Below are positions 18,580 to 31,200 of a stretch of 64,000 bases of DNA, in pieces. The notes under the pieces are model-generated. The model made no database searches. It saw nothing but the letters and a program-made list of their open reading frames with translations, and had not been told where the DNA came from. The position numbers and the translations under genes are program-made. The DNA is taken from contig CM060900.1 in the NCBI GenBank assembly GCA_030762935.1, positions 113,178,620 through 113,242,619 of the forward strand, given 5' to 3'. Source of the DNA: Hymenopus coronatus. Lineage: Eukaryota > Arthropoda > Insecta > Mantodea > Hymenopodidae. Every line of letters starts with the position of its first letter. Within the stretch, counting starts at the first letter, position 1.

Positions 18580-18884
18580 ACTCTATGTATACCTATTTTG
18601 CGAATAATATGATGTACATACAATAGAAACATAGGAAATAGAAATACCGATACTCACATTTATGAGACAAGAGGAAAAAGTGATTAAATAGACAAAGGAC
18701 ATAGATTTAGACTTTCTGAAAAGTCTCGTTACCGATGGCCAAAAGTGTTTAGTAAGCTTCCAATCAGCTTAAAAATACCTTACTACCTACTAAATTTAAG
18801 TTGAAGTTGACTAAACGTTTGGTAAACAGAGCGTACTATAGTGTTGATGACTATTTTGAAGATAATATTAATCATTTTATGTGA
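18580..18884 (+). pseudogene. decayed LINE reverse transcriptase, C-terminal part
   Basis: This continues the RT broken at 13315. 'FKKQLNI' before the Gypsy joins with residues after it. Further on come 'SEKSRYRWPKVFSKLP' and 'ISLKIPYYLL' (near 18710-18800), and the sequence ends 'YYSVDDYFEDNINHFM' with a TGA at 18882-18884. This is the usual C-terminus of Jockey/CR1-type RTs. It shows that the Gypsy landed inside an existing LINE copy. Confidence 0.75.
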
Positions 18885-19111
18885 AATATTTGTACGTGTG
18901 AATGTGGTTGATGTCTGCGTTGAGAGAGTGAAATAAATATGACCATGTTTGTTAACATATATATGCTCTTCTTGGAAAGGGGGGGGGGGGGTATTGTGCT
19001 ATACTAAACAACAAAAGTAATTGAATTGGATGGCCACTTTTGTGAACATAAATTAAATTCAAATCTTTCTCCTTACATTTATGTGAAGCTTGGTTTCTTT
19101 TATTTTTAATA

Positions 19112-19140
19112 AATTATTATTATGATTATTATTATTATCA

Positions 19141-19171
<31 letters not shown>
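19112..19171. repeat. (ATT)n microsatellite
   Basis: About 60 bp of imperfect ATT repeats, between the LINE end and the mariner element. Confidence 0.9.
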
Positions 19172-19310
19172 GTTTACAGAGAATGTCCCAATGAGCACAT
19201 TGCTCTAGCTACAGACTGCCCTTTAGTGTGGCGCTAACTAAAATACAAGGAGTAAAATAAAGACATACAAAGCAGTACATAAGCATAAATTATATATACT
19301 TATATTTATA

Positions 19311-20322
19311 CGAGGGTCAGTCAATATCTATTTCTTCTCTTCTATTTTCTTCTCTTTCTTTTAATTTGTAAGAAAATTGAACTTTGACTACGCAGCATGA
19401 AAGCCACAACATTTTAAATTGTCACTTTTCAGTATAATCCCCGACCTTTTCCACAGTTTTGGTCCACCTTTCAACAAGGGCATGTAGTCCAGTGTGGTAA
19501 AATGCACGGTCTTGCTTCCGAAGCCATTGACGAACAGATGTTTTCACGGCCCCTGCATCTTCAAAGTGAATCCCACGATGAGCTTCCTTTAGTGGTCCAA
19601 AAAGATGGTAGTCTAATAGTGCTAGGTCAGGGTTGTATGGGGGACGAGGCAAGACTTCCCATTTAATTTTCACAATTTCTTCAGTGGTGACATGCAAAAG
19701 AAGAACATCCAAATTGAAACGCTGTAAGAGTTCGGCGGCTATTGTTTTTCTTGTCTCCATATTCTCGTCGGTTAACATTCTTGGTACCCACCGTGAACAA
19801 AATTTTGAGTACCCCAGTTGTTGAATAATAGTGATCTCACTGCATTTACTGAGGGACATAATGCAACACAATTCGTCCGTTGTTACCCGGCGGTCAGTAC
19901 GAATGATCTCATCCACTCACTCAATATTGCGTGGAGTCACTGCAGTCACCGGTCTACCGCTCCGAATTTCATCAGCCAGCGGTGTTTGCCCTTCTGCTTC
20001 ATTACAGCGACGGACCCATCTTCTAACAGTGCTGACATCTATTGCTGCATCACCATGCACATGTTTCATCCTTTCATAAATGCGAATGGGCGTTTCACCT
20101 TCCGCATGCAAGAATTCAATTACGGAACGCTGTCTAATACGCACATCGATGTCAGTCATTTTACAAAAGGTAGCAGTACTGCAACCTGTTGACTTAGGAA
20201 GTTGCTACTGCAGTGGATTAGTGAAGAAGGTTTGAGGAATTGCGCCATATTAACATTGTTCACATCGCTAATTTAGTTAAGGAGAAAAAAAATAGGAGGC
20301 ATTAGTTATTGACTGACCCTCG
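19311..20322 (-). mobile_element. mariner element, internally deleted
   Basis: Terminal inverted repeats CGAGGGTCAGTCAATA (left, 19311) and its complement tattgactgaccctcg (right, ending 20322) are flanked by TA dinucleotides (19309-19310 and 20323-20324), the mariner target site. Total length is 1012 bp, against about 1.3 kb for a full mariner, in agreement with an internal deletion in the transposase. Confidence 0.95.
19422..20159 (-). pseudogene. mariner transposase with nonsense codon and deletion
   Basis: The N-terminal half (MTDIDVRIRQRSVIEFLHAE, then VRRWVRRCNEAEG) is the DNA-binding helix-turn-helix region. It ends at an in-frame stop at 19917-19919, after which the same frame continues immediately (MDEIIRTDRRVTTDELC). 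The linker motif WVPRMLTDEN is kept. A deletion then joins 'LLQRFN' to 'LDVLLLH', removing the first catalytic Asp and most of the core. The HDNARPH-type second Asp is also lost (HVTTEEIVK). The third acidic region is kept as 'PPYNPDLALLDYHLFGPLK'. The product cannot be active. Confidence 0.93.
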
Positions 20323-20324
20323 TA

Positions 20325-21400
20325 AACATAATTTTATAACTTGTTATGAGTTGGTGTGTGATTAACCTTAATGAAATATTTCAACAAACACTATAAGGAT
20401 GTTCTGTTGTCAAATTTTTAGGAATTACAGGATGGCTCAAGTAGGTATTTGAAGAGTTTGTTTTTAAGTTGGAGTATGTTAAGCGATTCTTTGATGTTAA
20501 GTAGGGGACTGTTGTATGTTTTTGTGACACTATGTAATATGCGTTTTATTCCATATTTGGTAGAGTTAACTGCTTCTGTGGATATATGGCTGGTATTGCT
20601 TTGTAAGAGTGAATATCTTTTATGTGTTTGATTACCGAGCTGGTTATTTTCTGTTTTCTAGATGAACTAAGTTTCACTCTATTTACATAGATAAATGCCA
20701 GTGTGTTTGTTTCCTTAAATACTTCTGCGGAAGCTTTAAAATATTAAATTCATAAAGTATTTTAATAGTTTCCTTTTGTAGTATTTTTTAAACAGTTTAG
20801 CTGTTCTTTTTTGTCATTGGACCATCATTATCTTTTTACACAATGTCAATTGTTGCGACGTGATAAACAATATTTTGCACTTACTTTTTTTGTCTTACAG
20901 AAACACAACAATAATTGCAAATGAATATCTATTACGTTAACCTGATTTCTAACTGCTTTTTAAGTTTATTTGGAGAGGCCTAGAAAAGCGACACAGGTTT
21001 TTAGGATACCTCTAAAATTTCAGATTAATTTTGTTATTGATTTTGTTCACTTGGTCCCACCATCGAGCAAGGCTCGGCGACATTGAACACGTCATGCAGA
21101 AAACATCCACATACATAACCATTTGGCCACTACCACCAAATATTTAATTACTACGAATGAATTTTTTTTTCTACAAACACCATATTATACAATTACTCCT
21201 TATCAATATTACAGGAAATCAGTAAACAGTGCTTTTAGTATCATGCAAAATAAAAACAAGTAGGATGAAGTAGCATGTTATCCTGCTCTTCAAAACACCA
21301 GAGAAGTAAAGATAATTTAAGAAATTCAAATAACAATATATGCAATACATTAAAAATCATTACTATGCCATATTATATTTCCCTTCTGACAGAGGATATT
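20325..21400. other. AT-rich stretch without recognised features
   Basis: No ORF or terminal repeat was recognised. T-rich tracts occur but no clear element boundary. Confidence 0.6.
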
Positions 21401-21419
21401 TTAATGACCATCCAAAAAC

Positions 21420-22160
21420 TTTTTTTCAAGTAATATTCCTTGCTGCGTTGATAGTTTTAAGAGCAGGTTTGTAATGTTCTATTTTTCCCGAAGATAATAA
21501 CTTTAAGTCTTTTGGAAGGACATTGCATATTCTGACACATTCATAGCATACTCCTTTTTGGTAACAAGCTAAGCTAGCACTTGTTTTGTGTAAATCCATT
21601 CTTTGTCTAGTATTTTATATCATGTAGATTTACATCTTTTGCAAAGTATTCTTGATTTTCGATGAGGAAACACATGAGCATGTACATGTACTTACAAGGA
21701 AGTGTGAAAATGTTCTGTCTTTGAAACAGGCCGCTACAAGGAGCTGTATTGTTGATGCCGTACATAGTTCTGATGCCTCTCCTTTGTAATATAAACATCG
21801 TTTATTTTCAGCCGAATTGCCCCAGAATGTATGACCATAATGTATGTCCATAATGTATGGATTAGGCAAAATGAATTCAATTATCTAAGTGCAAATGTCG
21901 CTGATCTTAGCTTAGGTATCATATTCTCTGTATGAGCTTTGCAATTTAGATGCAAATCAACCTAGATACCTAAGAATTTAATATGTGAGGTTTGGTAGAG
22001 TACAACTTTAATAATACCTATCTGCAGAACAATTTTTTTTCGTTTTTTTTTTTAATTGTATGTTGTAAATTTCAGGACCTTAATTTTGTCAATTTTTAAA
22101 GTGAGCTTGTTGGCCTTAAATCAATACTATATAGTGCTGAATGTATTATTCAATTTTGGT
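21420..22160 (-). pseudogene. LINE reverse transcriptase C-terminal fragment
   Basis: On the minus strand, through frameshifts, the order is 'IDKIKVLKFTTYN' (near 22080), 'IKFLGI.VDLHLNCKAHTENI' (near 21960), 'PKLRSATFALR', 'HSGAIRLKINDVYITKERHQNYV' (near 21800), and a clean stretch 'RRGIRTMYGI', 'LPCKYMYMLMCFLIENQEYF', 'VNLHDIKY'. This is the thumb and C-terminus of a Jockey/CR1-type RT. The palm lies upstream (right) and is not readable. Confidence 0.75.
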
Positions 22161-22420
22161 GCAAAATCTTGTAAGTTATTATGAAATATTACACTCCTTT
22201 TGTATAAAGGACTTATTTGTAATATTGCTTAGCTGTTATTATGCCTTTTACTTCTCCGAAAACCCTAATGTAGGTAATTTAATACGATGGTAGGGGAAAA
22301 TCAGGTAATTTAATTTGTAACGAAGGTATTTTTTCTTTCTCACATTTAGCAAAACCGGTCATGCATGTATTTAAGTCTCCGTCTCACATGTAGGTGGATG
22401 CGCAATAGATAAATACACAA

Positions 22421-22458
22421 TGACGTCATAGTCACGTGGTTTCCGGGCAATCACGTGC
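22421..22458 (+). promoter_or_regulatory. CRE-like and E-box-like cluster
   Basis: The palindrome TGACGTCA at 22421-22428 is followed within 30 bp by two CACGTG hexamers (about 22433 and 22452), one base apart in flank (tCACGTGg and tCACGTGc). They lie ~230 bp upstream of the Tc1-like transposase and could belong to its promoter. This is only a motif match. Confidence 0.3.
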
Positions 22459-22659
22459 AGTCTGGTTCAGAGCGTGTTTGCGAGCATCAATCTCCAGATT
22501 AACAGTAAAATTTAATGATTCCGAGCTATTAATCGTTTCCATTATGTAACAGCAAGATAGTTAACAGTTCGTTACCAGTTTTGACTACGTCTGAAGCAAA
22601 AAGACGTTGTGTTCTTCACAGCAAGCCCGAGAAATTGTATATAAAGTGTACAAATACTT

Positions 22660-23672
22660 CCTGGGGAAGATGGAAGAAGGGGAAGCACTCTAAACAGTGT
22701 ATCCGATTGCTGCAGGAAAAGAGCTGACGATGGTCATGTGAGTATGCGCGCCGTAGAAAGAATTGTAAGTGAAGTAAAAGCGTGTGTTAGTGCAGAAGAA
22801 ACTTTCAAATTTGATTCTCCTGGAAATCTGCATAAAAGAAACAAACTGGTGACTGACCTTGACAATGTATTATTGGGTCAGAAAATATTCTATATATGAG
22901 AATGGAAAGTTTCCAACGACGCAAAAGCTTGTGATCGAAATGAAACAAGACACAGGATTTGGGGGCAGCGAATCTTCCGTACTCCGTATTTTGAGGAAAT
23001 GAAATTTCGTTACAGGAAATGCCGATACGGAAAAAAAATCAATAGTGGATCTAGCACATAGCAGCTACAACGTCCTGTGTTTCTCAGAACAATGCATTTT
23101 ATTAGAAACCAGAGTGACGCTAAAAGTTATTACCAGGATGAAACCTGGGTAAACCAAATCTATACCAGATCAGCAGATGAGGTAGATGAGTGACGGGAGG
23201 TTTAAAAGTTCATAGTGGCAAAGGAGGCCGCCTAATCTTATTCCACGCTGTTTTTGCCAATACAAGTCTCATCTCAGAGAGCAAATTAATTTTTCACTCT
23301 GGATCTAAGTCCTCATTTGGGTACCATGACGAAATTAATACTGACCTGTTAAAAAGGAGGCTCTTGAATCAGTTATTGCCATTTTGAGTACAAAGGTGCT
23401 TTGAATTTGATGCCACTGTTGCGGAACTTGGATACAGAGCAGTACGCTTGCCACCTTACCACTGCCAGTACAACCCAATCGAATTGGTATGAGTACAAGT
23501 AAAGGCGTAAGTAGCAGAGAAAAATACCACCTTCAAAATTGTAGACGTGGAAAGACTGACGCACGATGCTGAGGAAAACATTACTGCAACAAATTGGCAT
23601 GACTACGTTCTACACGCAGAAAAGCTCCAGGAAGATGATTTTCGGAAGGATATATTCAAAGATGGTGTTATG
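22660..23672 (+). pseudogene. Tc1/mariner-type DDE transposase, decayed
   Basis: An N-terminal DNA-binding trace ('SDCCRKRADDGHVS', then 'KRNKLVTDLDNV' near 22840) is followed by the catalytic region 'YYQDETWVNQ' (near 23130; first Asp), 'GKGGRLILFHAVFA' (near 23218) and 'YHDEINTDLLKRRLLNQLLP'. The third-motif region is 'RLPPYHCQYNPIELV' (near 23450), and the C-terminus ends 'IFKDGVM' and a stop near 23672. These match the IS630/Tc1-mariner superfamily, in a lineage common in arthropods. Frameshifts and stops break it at least four times. Possible inverted termini with GGTAGGGGAA near 22290 and 23873 are weak, and no TA target sites could be fixed. Confidence 0.75.
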
Positions 23673-24169
23673 TAACCTATCATAGTTAACCTAGAGGATT
23701 TCGACTCTGAAGGAGAATAAGGTAAGATAATATGAATTTATATAATTATATGATGTTTATTGGCTAGCTTCGGTTCGCCCCAACTGCCACGTGTTTGTGA
23801 ATATTGCCCACCTTTCTCCTTCTCCAGAAAAATGTCGCAACGCAACATTTTCCCCTATCTTCCCCTACCTGCGGGCATAATGTCAATTGCCGCCTTCCTT
23901 TCTAACGGTGGCTATAGTGCTGTGGGAAATAGCATGCAGTTGCGTTCTAGCCGTGGTTGGAAACAACGTGTTTCCAAGAAGGTTAACTTCGCGTTGTACT
24001 GTGTGGGGCGATGGTGTGGGATTTATGTTTTTAACCTGTGTTTCCTTTCGAATCTGTATTTTTTTTTTCTATTTTTTGTGTTTAATTAGTAGTGTAGTGA
24101 GTAAGGTAAGTGTCCTTATTGCGTTTTATTTCGTGAGGTGTCCCCGTTAGAGGAGGGGTTGAGTAGACA

Positions 24170-25330
24170 ATGGAGACTGATGTTAATTTGCCATTCGGGG
24201 AGGGTTGTTCTTCCTCTACCAACACTTCAACGGAACTGGGGACGGGATTGTAGACAAAAGTTGTAGAATTGCCGGCGAAACAGCCGTCTGAAGTTATGGA
24301 GCTTCTTGGTGATATAGTAGACAAGTCGAATGGTGTAAATGGGGCAGCCACGAGACCCGGTGACAAATGAGTGGACAAACCGCCTTTAGGTTATGAGTAT
24401 AGTGATCTACGAGCACATTTTGTTACGGTGAAGTTTCCTTTGCAGGACGTGAAAAAATTCCACTCATGCAAATAGGGCGATGGCTATTTGACAGTAAATA
24501 CCTGGTGAAGCATATGCACAAAAGCGGATTCAATCAGTTGGAGGTGCATTTTCAAAAGCCCCACCTGGAGAATCATTTTCAAACTCCAGTTTTGATTTAC
24601 TTCCTGGTTCACATTCCACATTATCATTTGCATGCATCTGGGGTGATTCGTGGAGTGGACCTCGATGTAACGGAGGAGCAAATTATAGAACATTTGAATG
24701 AAACGGGGTATATGGCGGGGACGTATGTTCATCAGTTTAATAGGAAAGTGATTACACAAGGGAATACCGAATATGTGCCTACACGGACTATTAAAATTTC
24801 ACTTAGAGCTCAGCCATTGCCGCCCCCCGTGTATATATACTACCAACGTTTCCCGGTGAATAAATACATTGAAAGGATTCTCCTTTGTCGGAATTGTGGC
24901 AATTTTACCATACGGAGATATTTTGTAAAAATAAAAAGACGTGTTTCAAATGCGGACAGGCACATCTAGACTGTGAACTTGAATGATTCACGGACACTTT
25001 ACAGTGTGTTAACTGCCGGCAGGCACATCCCGCCATAAGTACGAAGAATTTTCCAGCTTATGCCTTGGAAAATAAAGTTAATACCAAAATCCAGAAGCTG
25101 CCAATATCTCGATATGAGGTCCGACAACCACTGACAGGTAGACAGTCTTATACAGACTCAGCGCGCCTCTCGCAGCCAGTAGATGCAGCTGACGCAAGAC
25201 TAGCATGAGAAAGGTTTATCAACGACCTTACGGAAGTCTCGATTCTTGGAAGACTCCTTAGTCTCGCACAATCAGTCTTGCAAGTTGTATCATTTCATCT
25301 GTTTAAAAGATTTAAGATTTAAATGGACTA
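24170..25330 (+). pseudogene. LINE ORF1 (gag-like) protein, decayed
   Basis: A broken frame begins METDVNLPFGEG (24171). The best stretch (24466-24969) contains 'GVIRGVDLDVTEEQIIEHL', 'YVPTRTIKISLRAQ' and 'CRNCGNF', the start of a knuckle whose His part is shifted by a small indel. A second cysteine motif is readable beyond it (KCGQAHLDC near 24955; CVNCRQAHPAI near 25010). A C-terminal piece near 25140-25330 follows ('SYTDSARLSQPVDAADARLA'). This is the ORF1 layout of non-LTR elements. It may be ORF1 of the element whose ORF2 starts near 28330, now separated by a foldback element and a SINE. Confidence 0.7.
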
Positions 25331-25827
25331 CCAGGATAAAGATTATATTTAAATGGCCACACTAGGGAAAGGGACGAAAACGAAATGTGGTATAACAGAA
25401 TCTACAGATATATGCACCTGGTCTCCACTTTGATTAAAAATAAGTGTGTATACATTATATTACTCCAAAGATGTTGCAAGAAGTATTTCTATTTTAGGTT
25501 GTAATCTGAACGTGTTTATACATAGTAACACAATAGGCATGTCATTAACGATTAATATCGCTGATTAAAGCCGTTTACTGTGAACGCATTTGGGATATGT
25601 GTACTGTTAAACGATGAGTCATCTTGCGTTATTACTAGGACCAAGATTTTTAGCTTTTTATTAGCCTCTTTATGTTTTTAAACAATAATCTTAGGTTTCT
25701 AACAATGTTGCTAGACTTTTTTTTAAGGGTTTTAAACAATTTTTCTACCTATTTAAGAAACATGTATATAAACGCCTTTTATAGTATAATATCGTTAAAA
25801 ATCTTTTGTATTCCATTCACATGACTT

Positions 25828-27213
25828 TCTCTACATCTCCGCAACAAATTATTGTTAAAGGGCTTATGCTCCTTTTTACTTCATGCTAATCGATAAAAAA
25901 TCACCAGAAACAGTCTAATTACTTGCTTCCGAGCAAGTAGAAGGGGAATAAGGGAGTAGCATAGGCTAAAATATTAGTCAAAACCTGGCTGCTATGTGAC
26001 TGAAATTCCTTTGTTTCTTTGGACGGGAGTTGAGAAATTCCCGTATGAGAAAAGCATAAGTTTTTTTTTTTTTTTTTTAAAGCTGAAACCAATAACAATG
26101 AATATCTCAAAAACGATTCACCCTACGAAAAAATGTGTATAGCATAAATCGTGTGTTTTAACATGATCTACATTTACTGTTAAGTAAGCTTTCTCTATCT
26201 CCTACGGTTTGCCAGTTATACAAAATTCCGTAAAATTCATCCAGAATAAAGTGGTGTTTTATTCTCTACACTTACTATGCACATTGTGTATAGCGAAGGT
26301 ATTATAATGCATCCAAAAATTCCATACCGAGATTTCACCGGAAATACATGATTTGAGTCCTCCTGAACAAAAAAAGCATTAAATACTTGGTATTTAAGTT
26401 CAATATCTTCCAAGAATGTGATACAAAGATTTTCAAGAAAATACCCCACCCCATCTATCCTTTACATGGAAAAATTCGAAAATTTTTATTTTTTCAAAAA
26501 TGGCTCTAATGGTTTTGATTAAACTAATGATTTACTAAATATATTTGCATGACAAATAAAATGTCTGTGTCTGTGAAAAACATAACTCAAAAATGAAAAG
26601 TCGGTAAATTATCGAACTTGGTATATAACTTTTGTATTTTCCAAGGATGGGACACGAATATTTTGCGAAAAATCCCCCCATCCCAAAACTCTCCTTTACC
26701 TGGAAAAAGTTTCGAAAATTTTGATTTTCTCAAAAATTGCTGTAATGATTTTTATTAAAATACTGTACATTAAAGATATTTAAAATGTATATCTTGAATT
26801 TTCTAGGAATAGCCTCTGAAGACCTCTTTATTCTGGATGATGTTTATTGAATTTTGCATAACAGGTAAACCGTAAGAGATAGTCAAAAACTTATTACATT
26901 AAAGACGTAGATGTCAATAAAACACACCTTTTATGTCAACTACATTATATTTCGTGGAGTTAGTCGTTTTCTAGACATTTCTTGATATTGATTTTAATTT
27001 TAAAATACTTAAGATTTTCTCATACGGGGACTTGTCAACTCATGGCCACGCAAGGAAACGGATTTCAATCCCATAGCAACCATACTTTAAAACATCTGAC
27101 TATCGTTTTGCCTAGTGTATTCCCTTATTTCCCTTATAAGGAGCCTAAGTTTTAGTATGAAATAGAAGTATAAGCTTATGAACAATAATTTGTGAGAGAT
27201 ATAGAGAAAGTGA
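25828..27213. mobile_element. foldback-type element, copy 1
   Basis: Arms at about 25830-26290 and 26800-27213 are diverged reverse complements, sharing for example 'agaataaag' with 'ctttattct', and 'ctcctacggtttgcc' with 'ggtaaaccgtaagag'. The centre holds two direct units of ~235 bp (the block cctttacatggaaaaa near 26460 and ctcctttacctggaaaaag near 26690). No ORF is present, and the target duplication is not clear. The same family recurs at 39440-40115 and 55150-58155. The superfamily is unknown to me. Confidence 0.75.
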
Positions 27214-27889
27214 TATATATTGGGACACATCAGATTTTTTTAATATATTCTTATACGCAGAAAAGTAACTTTCAAATACGCGAATTGTCGCTGGCATATT
27301 TCATACAGGCAATTTCTCTATCAAGATAAAAATCATGGCAAATTCTTTCCCTGGATAAATCCATGCGTACTCTCAAAACAAAACTAAACGAATTGTTCAA
27401 ACAAAATTGTAATTTAATTGAATTGAAGAAAAAAAAAATGTATGAATTTTCCTCCGAGGCTAAACAAATAAATAAAACTTAGGTTTAGCGATTTTTAAGT
27501 TTTTTTTTTTTTTTTTGAATGAGTTTCTCACACTAGTATCCAAATAGTTGCAACATAAATTTATTTTGTAACCTTCTAACTTACTTATAATGGAAAAAAC
27601 AGGCTAAAACCTAAAAATCCGGGCCCTAGTTATTAAGAAACTAGTTTATACTATGGATCATACGTAAACCTACTTCATCTGTGGTTACGAGAATCCTCGA
27701 ATCGCCTCGCTCGTGAGCACAAGTTCTCGATACACGAGACTCTCGTTGCCACATTCTCGAGAAGAGGGGTGGCTTACGAGTAACGAGCGAGAGTGGCACG
27801 GTTTTGACCGCCGCTAAGGCCACATGCATAGGGACAGGAGAAGGCATCGCCACCTAGTAAGCGCAAGAGGCATTTAATGTGTGTATATC
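27214..27889. other. no recognised gene
   Basis: AT-rich to 27620, then a GC-richer patch with several 'ctcga/cgag' words (27690-27830). No coding or element signal was found up to the SINE target repeat. Confidence 0.55.
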
Positions 27890-27900
27890 GGCTTTCTTTC

Positions 27901-28142
27901 TTTTGGTAGTGTTTAACGCCCGCTTTAACTACTTATGGCACCGCAGGCGGTGACACTGATGATACATGAATGATGATGGAGCACCGGTGGAATGCGATGG
28001 CGGGGGAAGCCGGAGTACCCGGAGAAAACCCGCCCCAGCGCCGCTTTGTCCACCACAAATCTCACATGCGGTCCCTTGGGATCGAACCCCGGTCATCTAT
28101 GTGAGAGGCGAGTGGTCTAACCACTCGGCCACGGCGCGGTCG
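27901..28142 (-). mobile_element. full-length tRNA-derived SINE
   Basis: On the minus strand the 5' part resembles a tRNA of the Ser/Leu type, with A box TGGCCGAGTGG and B box GGTTCGATCCC about 35 bp apart. A body follows containing 'gggttttctccgggtactcc', then a 3' end 'ggcaccg..taaacactacc' and a tail AAAAGAAAGAAAG. It is flanked by the perfect 11-bp direct repeat ggctttctttc (27890-27900 and 28143-28153). Length is 242 bp. The internal promoter boxes would direct RNA polymerase III. Fragments of the same 3' end occur at 17279 and 37430. Confidence 0.92.
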
Positions 28143-28224
28143 GGCTTTCTTTCACTTAACTCCATCGGGAGCTGGCCGAGTAGTCAGAAGACAGCCGCAC
28201 AGCTGGGGGGGGGGATCGCCTTTT

Positions 28225-31200
28225 GCTGATACCTGTGCAATCCATGAAGCGCCTCGTGATGCGCCTTTGGCACAAGTTTTGCAAGCTTTAGTGTCAGGAC
28301 TTTCTGTTGAGGATCGAGAATTAATTGATACCATTTCACAGATTACAAGTATGGCGCCGGCTTACCTGCTCAGAATGTGAGGGGATGGCTCCGACCAGAC
28401 GGGGAGAACTGCAGCATCTCCTTTCGCAGGCTAAAATTCATATCTGCCTCATAGCAGAAACCAGGTTGAGTTTGAACGCATTTTTCAATCCCCGATTGTC
28501 GCGTTTCTCGGAATGATCGAACGACGCAAGGAAGGAAGGTGCTCGTTGGAATACATCTGAATGTCAAGGTACATTATTGGGATACGCATTTGAGTGTACC
28601 TCCGGACCTAGAGGCGCTTCATATTCGTACTCGATTGTGGGAACGTATACTACCGGTATTACCTTTTCTGGCGCGGTATGGCTGTCTATATTGACACCTA
28701 GTGACGAAAATTACGTTCTTTGCGCTGACTTTAATATTCTTACTGTTTCTAATGCGTCTCCCTGGCACAGCAACCGCCACCCGGTCGTGTGATATGGTAC
28801 TCGTCACTCTTGGCAATTCGTATCTAGTTTATATCGCACGCGTTTGGGCGCACCGCATCAGCAGGACAACTCATCTTATTTTTGTGACTTCTCAGACGTT
28901 GCTTACAGGACATCCGGACACGATGGGCACTTTCCTTTTTTCTTATCCCTTAATCGTGCCGCGTTGCGCGATGGTGACTGTATATGTTGCCGACGGTTTT
29001 GACGGGAATTACTGCATTACTTTGTGAATTCGCGTCTAGACCAATATGTCGATGACGAATTTGCATACGAATCTCTGGAGACCATCGTCTGGGACTATCG
29101 TGACACCTATCACCCACTGATTAAAGTAGGGGTTGTTCGGACTCGGAAACTGCCTTAGTGAAACACTGCATGTGCCAAGACTGTGGCGGAAAGATGATTG
29201 GCTTATAATGGTTATCGTCAACTTCGGACTTATGAGGCTTACCAAACCATCAGGAGAACCGAGGCTCGCACTTGTTTTTTTCTCTGGAACTATTTGGGCT
29301 TTTGCCGACTCCACGACATGGATTCCGAAAGGGCTTTGGCACCTCCTTTAACTTGTATACCCTTATTACCGATGTTCATATTGCATTTCACACCAACTGA
29401 CAGGTGCTTGCAGTATTCTTGGATGTTTCCAACGCATACGATGCAGCCATGTGCCAATTCTACTTAATAAAACAAACAAACAAATTCCGAGACCTGGGAC
29501 TTCCATCAGGTTTCATTACCATTATGCACCAACTATTAACAAATCGACGTTTAGCTTTATCGAGCGTTATAATAATCTTACGACTCGACTGACTTTGCGT
29601 GGACTGCCTCAGGAGTCGTCCCTCAGTACGCTGTTGTATGCGATTTATGTGGGTCACCTACAGAGGGAAACTCAATCACCGTTGCGTATACTTCAATATA
29701 CCGATGATGTGGTATTATATATCCTAGTGCAGACCCGGAAGCTAGAGCTGCTTCTCCAATTTGAACGAAACTGCCATGCTGTTATACAATATTTGGAAAA
29801 CCTCACTTTATCGATTAGTTATCAGAAGACACAATTTGTCCGCTTTCAGCGCAGTATACAACGGCCGAACCAGACTATTACATTGCAACGGCATGTTACT
29901 CCGGCCTCCACGTCTGTTTGCTTCTTGGGTGTTACATTACAACAAAATTTGTGCTTTACGGCCCAGTATCAACGTCTTCTTTATTCGCTTCGCTCAGTTA
30001 CGAATCTGTGTCGGGCTATATAGTGTCGAAATTGGGGGTCTGATCCGGTGGTTTTACTCCGTTTACTAATACTTTTAGTTTTTTCTCGCTTGACTTATGG
30101 CACGTTGATGACGGAACCATTGTCGGCTATGCTGGCCTATAAACTGGATTCCTACTTTTTACTCATTATTCAAACTAATTTTTTATGTGAATGGACATCC
30201 CGTACGGGTCGTAGTTCGCCAATTTTTTTGCAATGTTCACTACATGTGGTCTGAATTTTTCCCGGGGAGGCAAGTTTATTGCTGGTTCGTTTACCCACTC
30301 CAGTAATGTACTATTACCGCGGTTGCGATGTTTATAGCAATTCCGAGAGGAGTATTGCCGGGAACGTTACACAGGAGCCGTTGCTTTGTGCTCTTGATTG
30401 TTTAATTGCGATTCGGACGATATATTCCGTTATTGGATATTGGTATTTTGTGTTATTTTATGTTTTGAAGTGATATACCATGGGTTTTTAATAATTAGCA
30501 CACAGCAATTTGCCTTTTAGGTAGTTTTATTTGGCGTCCATTGTAGTTTTAACGTACTTTTGTTCTGTTACCAACATACGAAACTTTATATTACCAACAT
30601 GATTTTCAAATGCTACTATCACAACATATTCGACACCGTTGCGGTCGGTCTATTTAATGTTCGGGAACTCTGGGTTCCTCGGTCAAATTTTGACTATTGA
30701 TGTGGACACTTTTCGTGTAGAAATGCCTGATCGACAACGATTCTGACTATCGTGGACAATTTACGCCTGATGCATGGACTAGCTGATCTACACCTATTTA
30801 CGAATGAGTCTGAAACGCCGACTGGATTAGTTCTGGTTTTTATGATTGGACCACTGATACAACCCAGACGTGAACACTTTACCCTAATCTGATCTTACAT
30901 ACCATTGAAACCATAGCCATTTATCAGCCCTTAAATACGCCATTCGTTTGCAGAAAATCCTATACGGACACTAAACTGCAAATCTGTAGCATTCTTTTGA
31001 AAAACGCTCTCCGAACATTGTTAGCTTCGGCTCTGGTGTATCTGGTTGGGGTACCCAACCATGTTGCCTGAGTGGTAATGATGTGAATGCCGCGGTCAAG
31101 CATGCGACTTCTTCCGATAGTGTGTCGGCGGAATTTTTGTTATCGCCACATGTTCTCTAACCACATTGACATGAAGTGTTATCCTCAGTCACTGTACAAC

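Noticed and set aside
22289..23873. Inverted termini GGTAGGGGAA for the Tc1-like element
   Set aside because: The match is short and TA target sites do not fall at the ends, so element limits were not called.
28070..28142. Functional tRNA-Ser or tRNA-Leu gene on the minus strand
   Set aside because: The same unit continues into a SINE body and tail within one pair of target duplications, so it is a SINE head.
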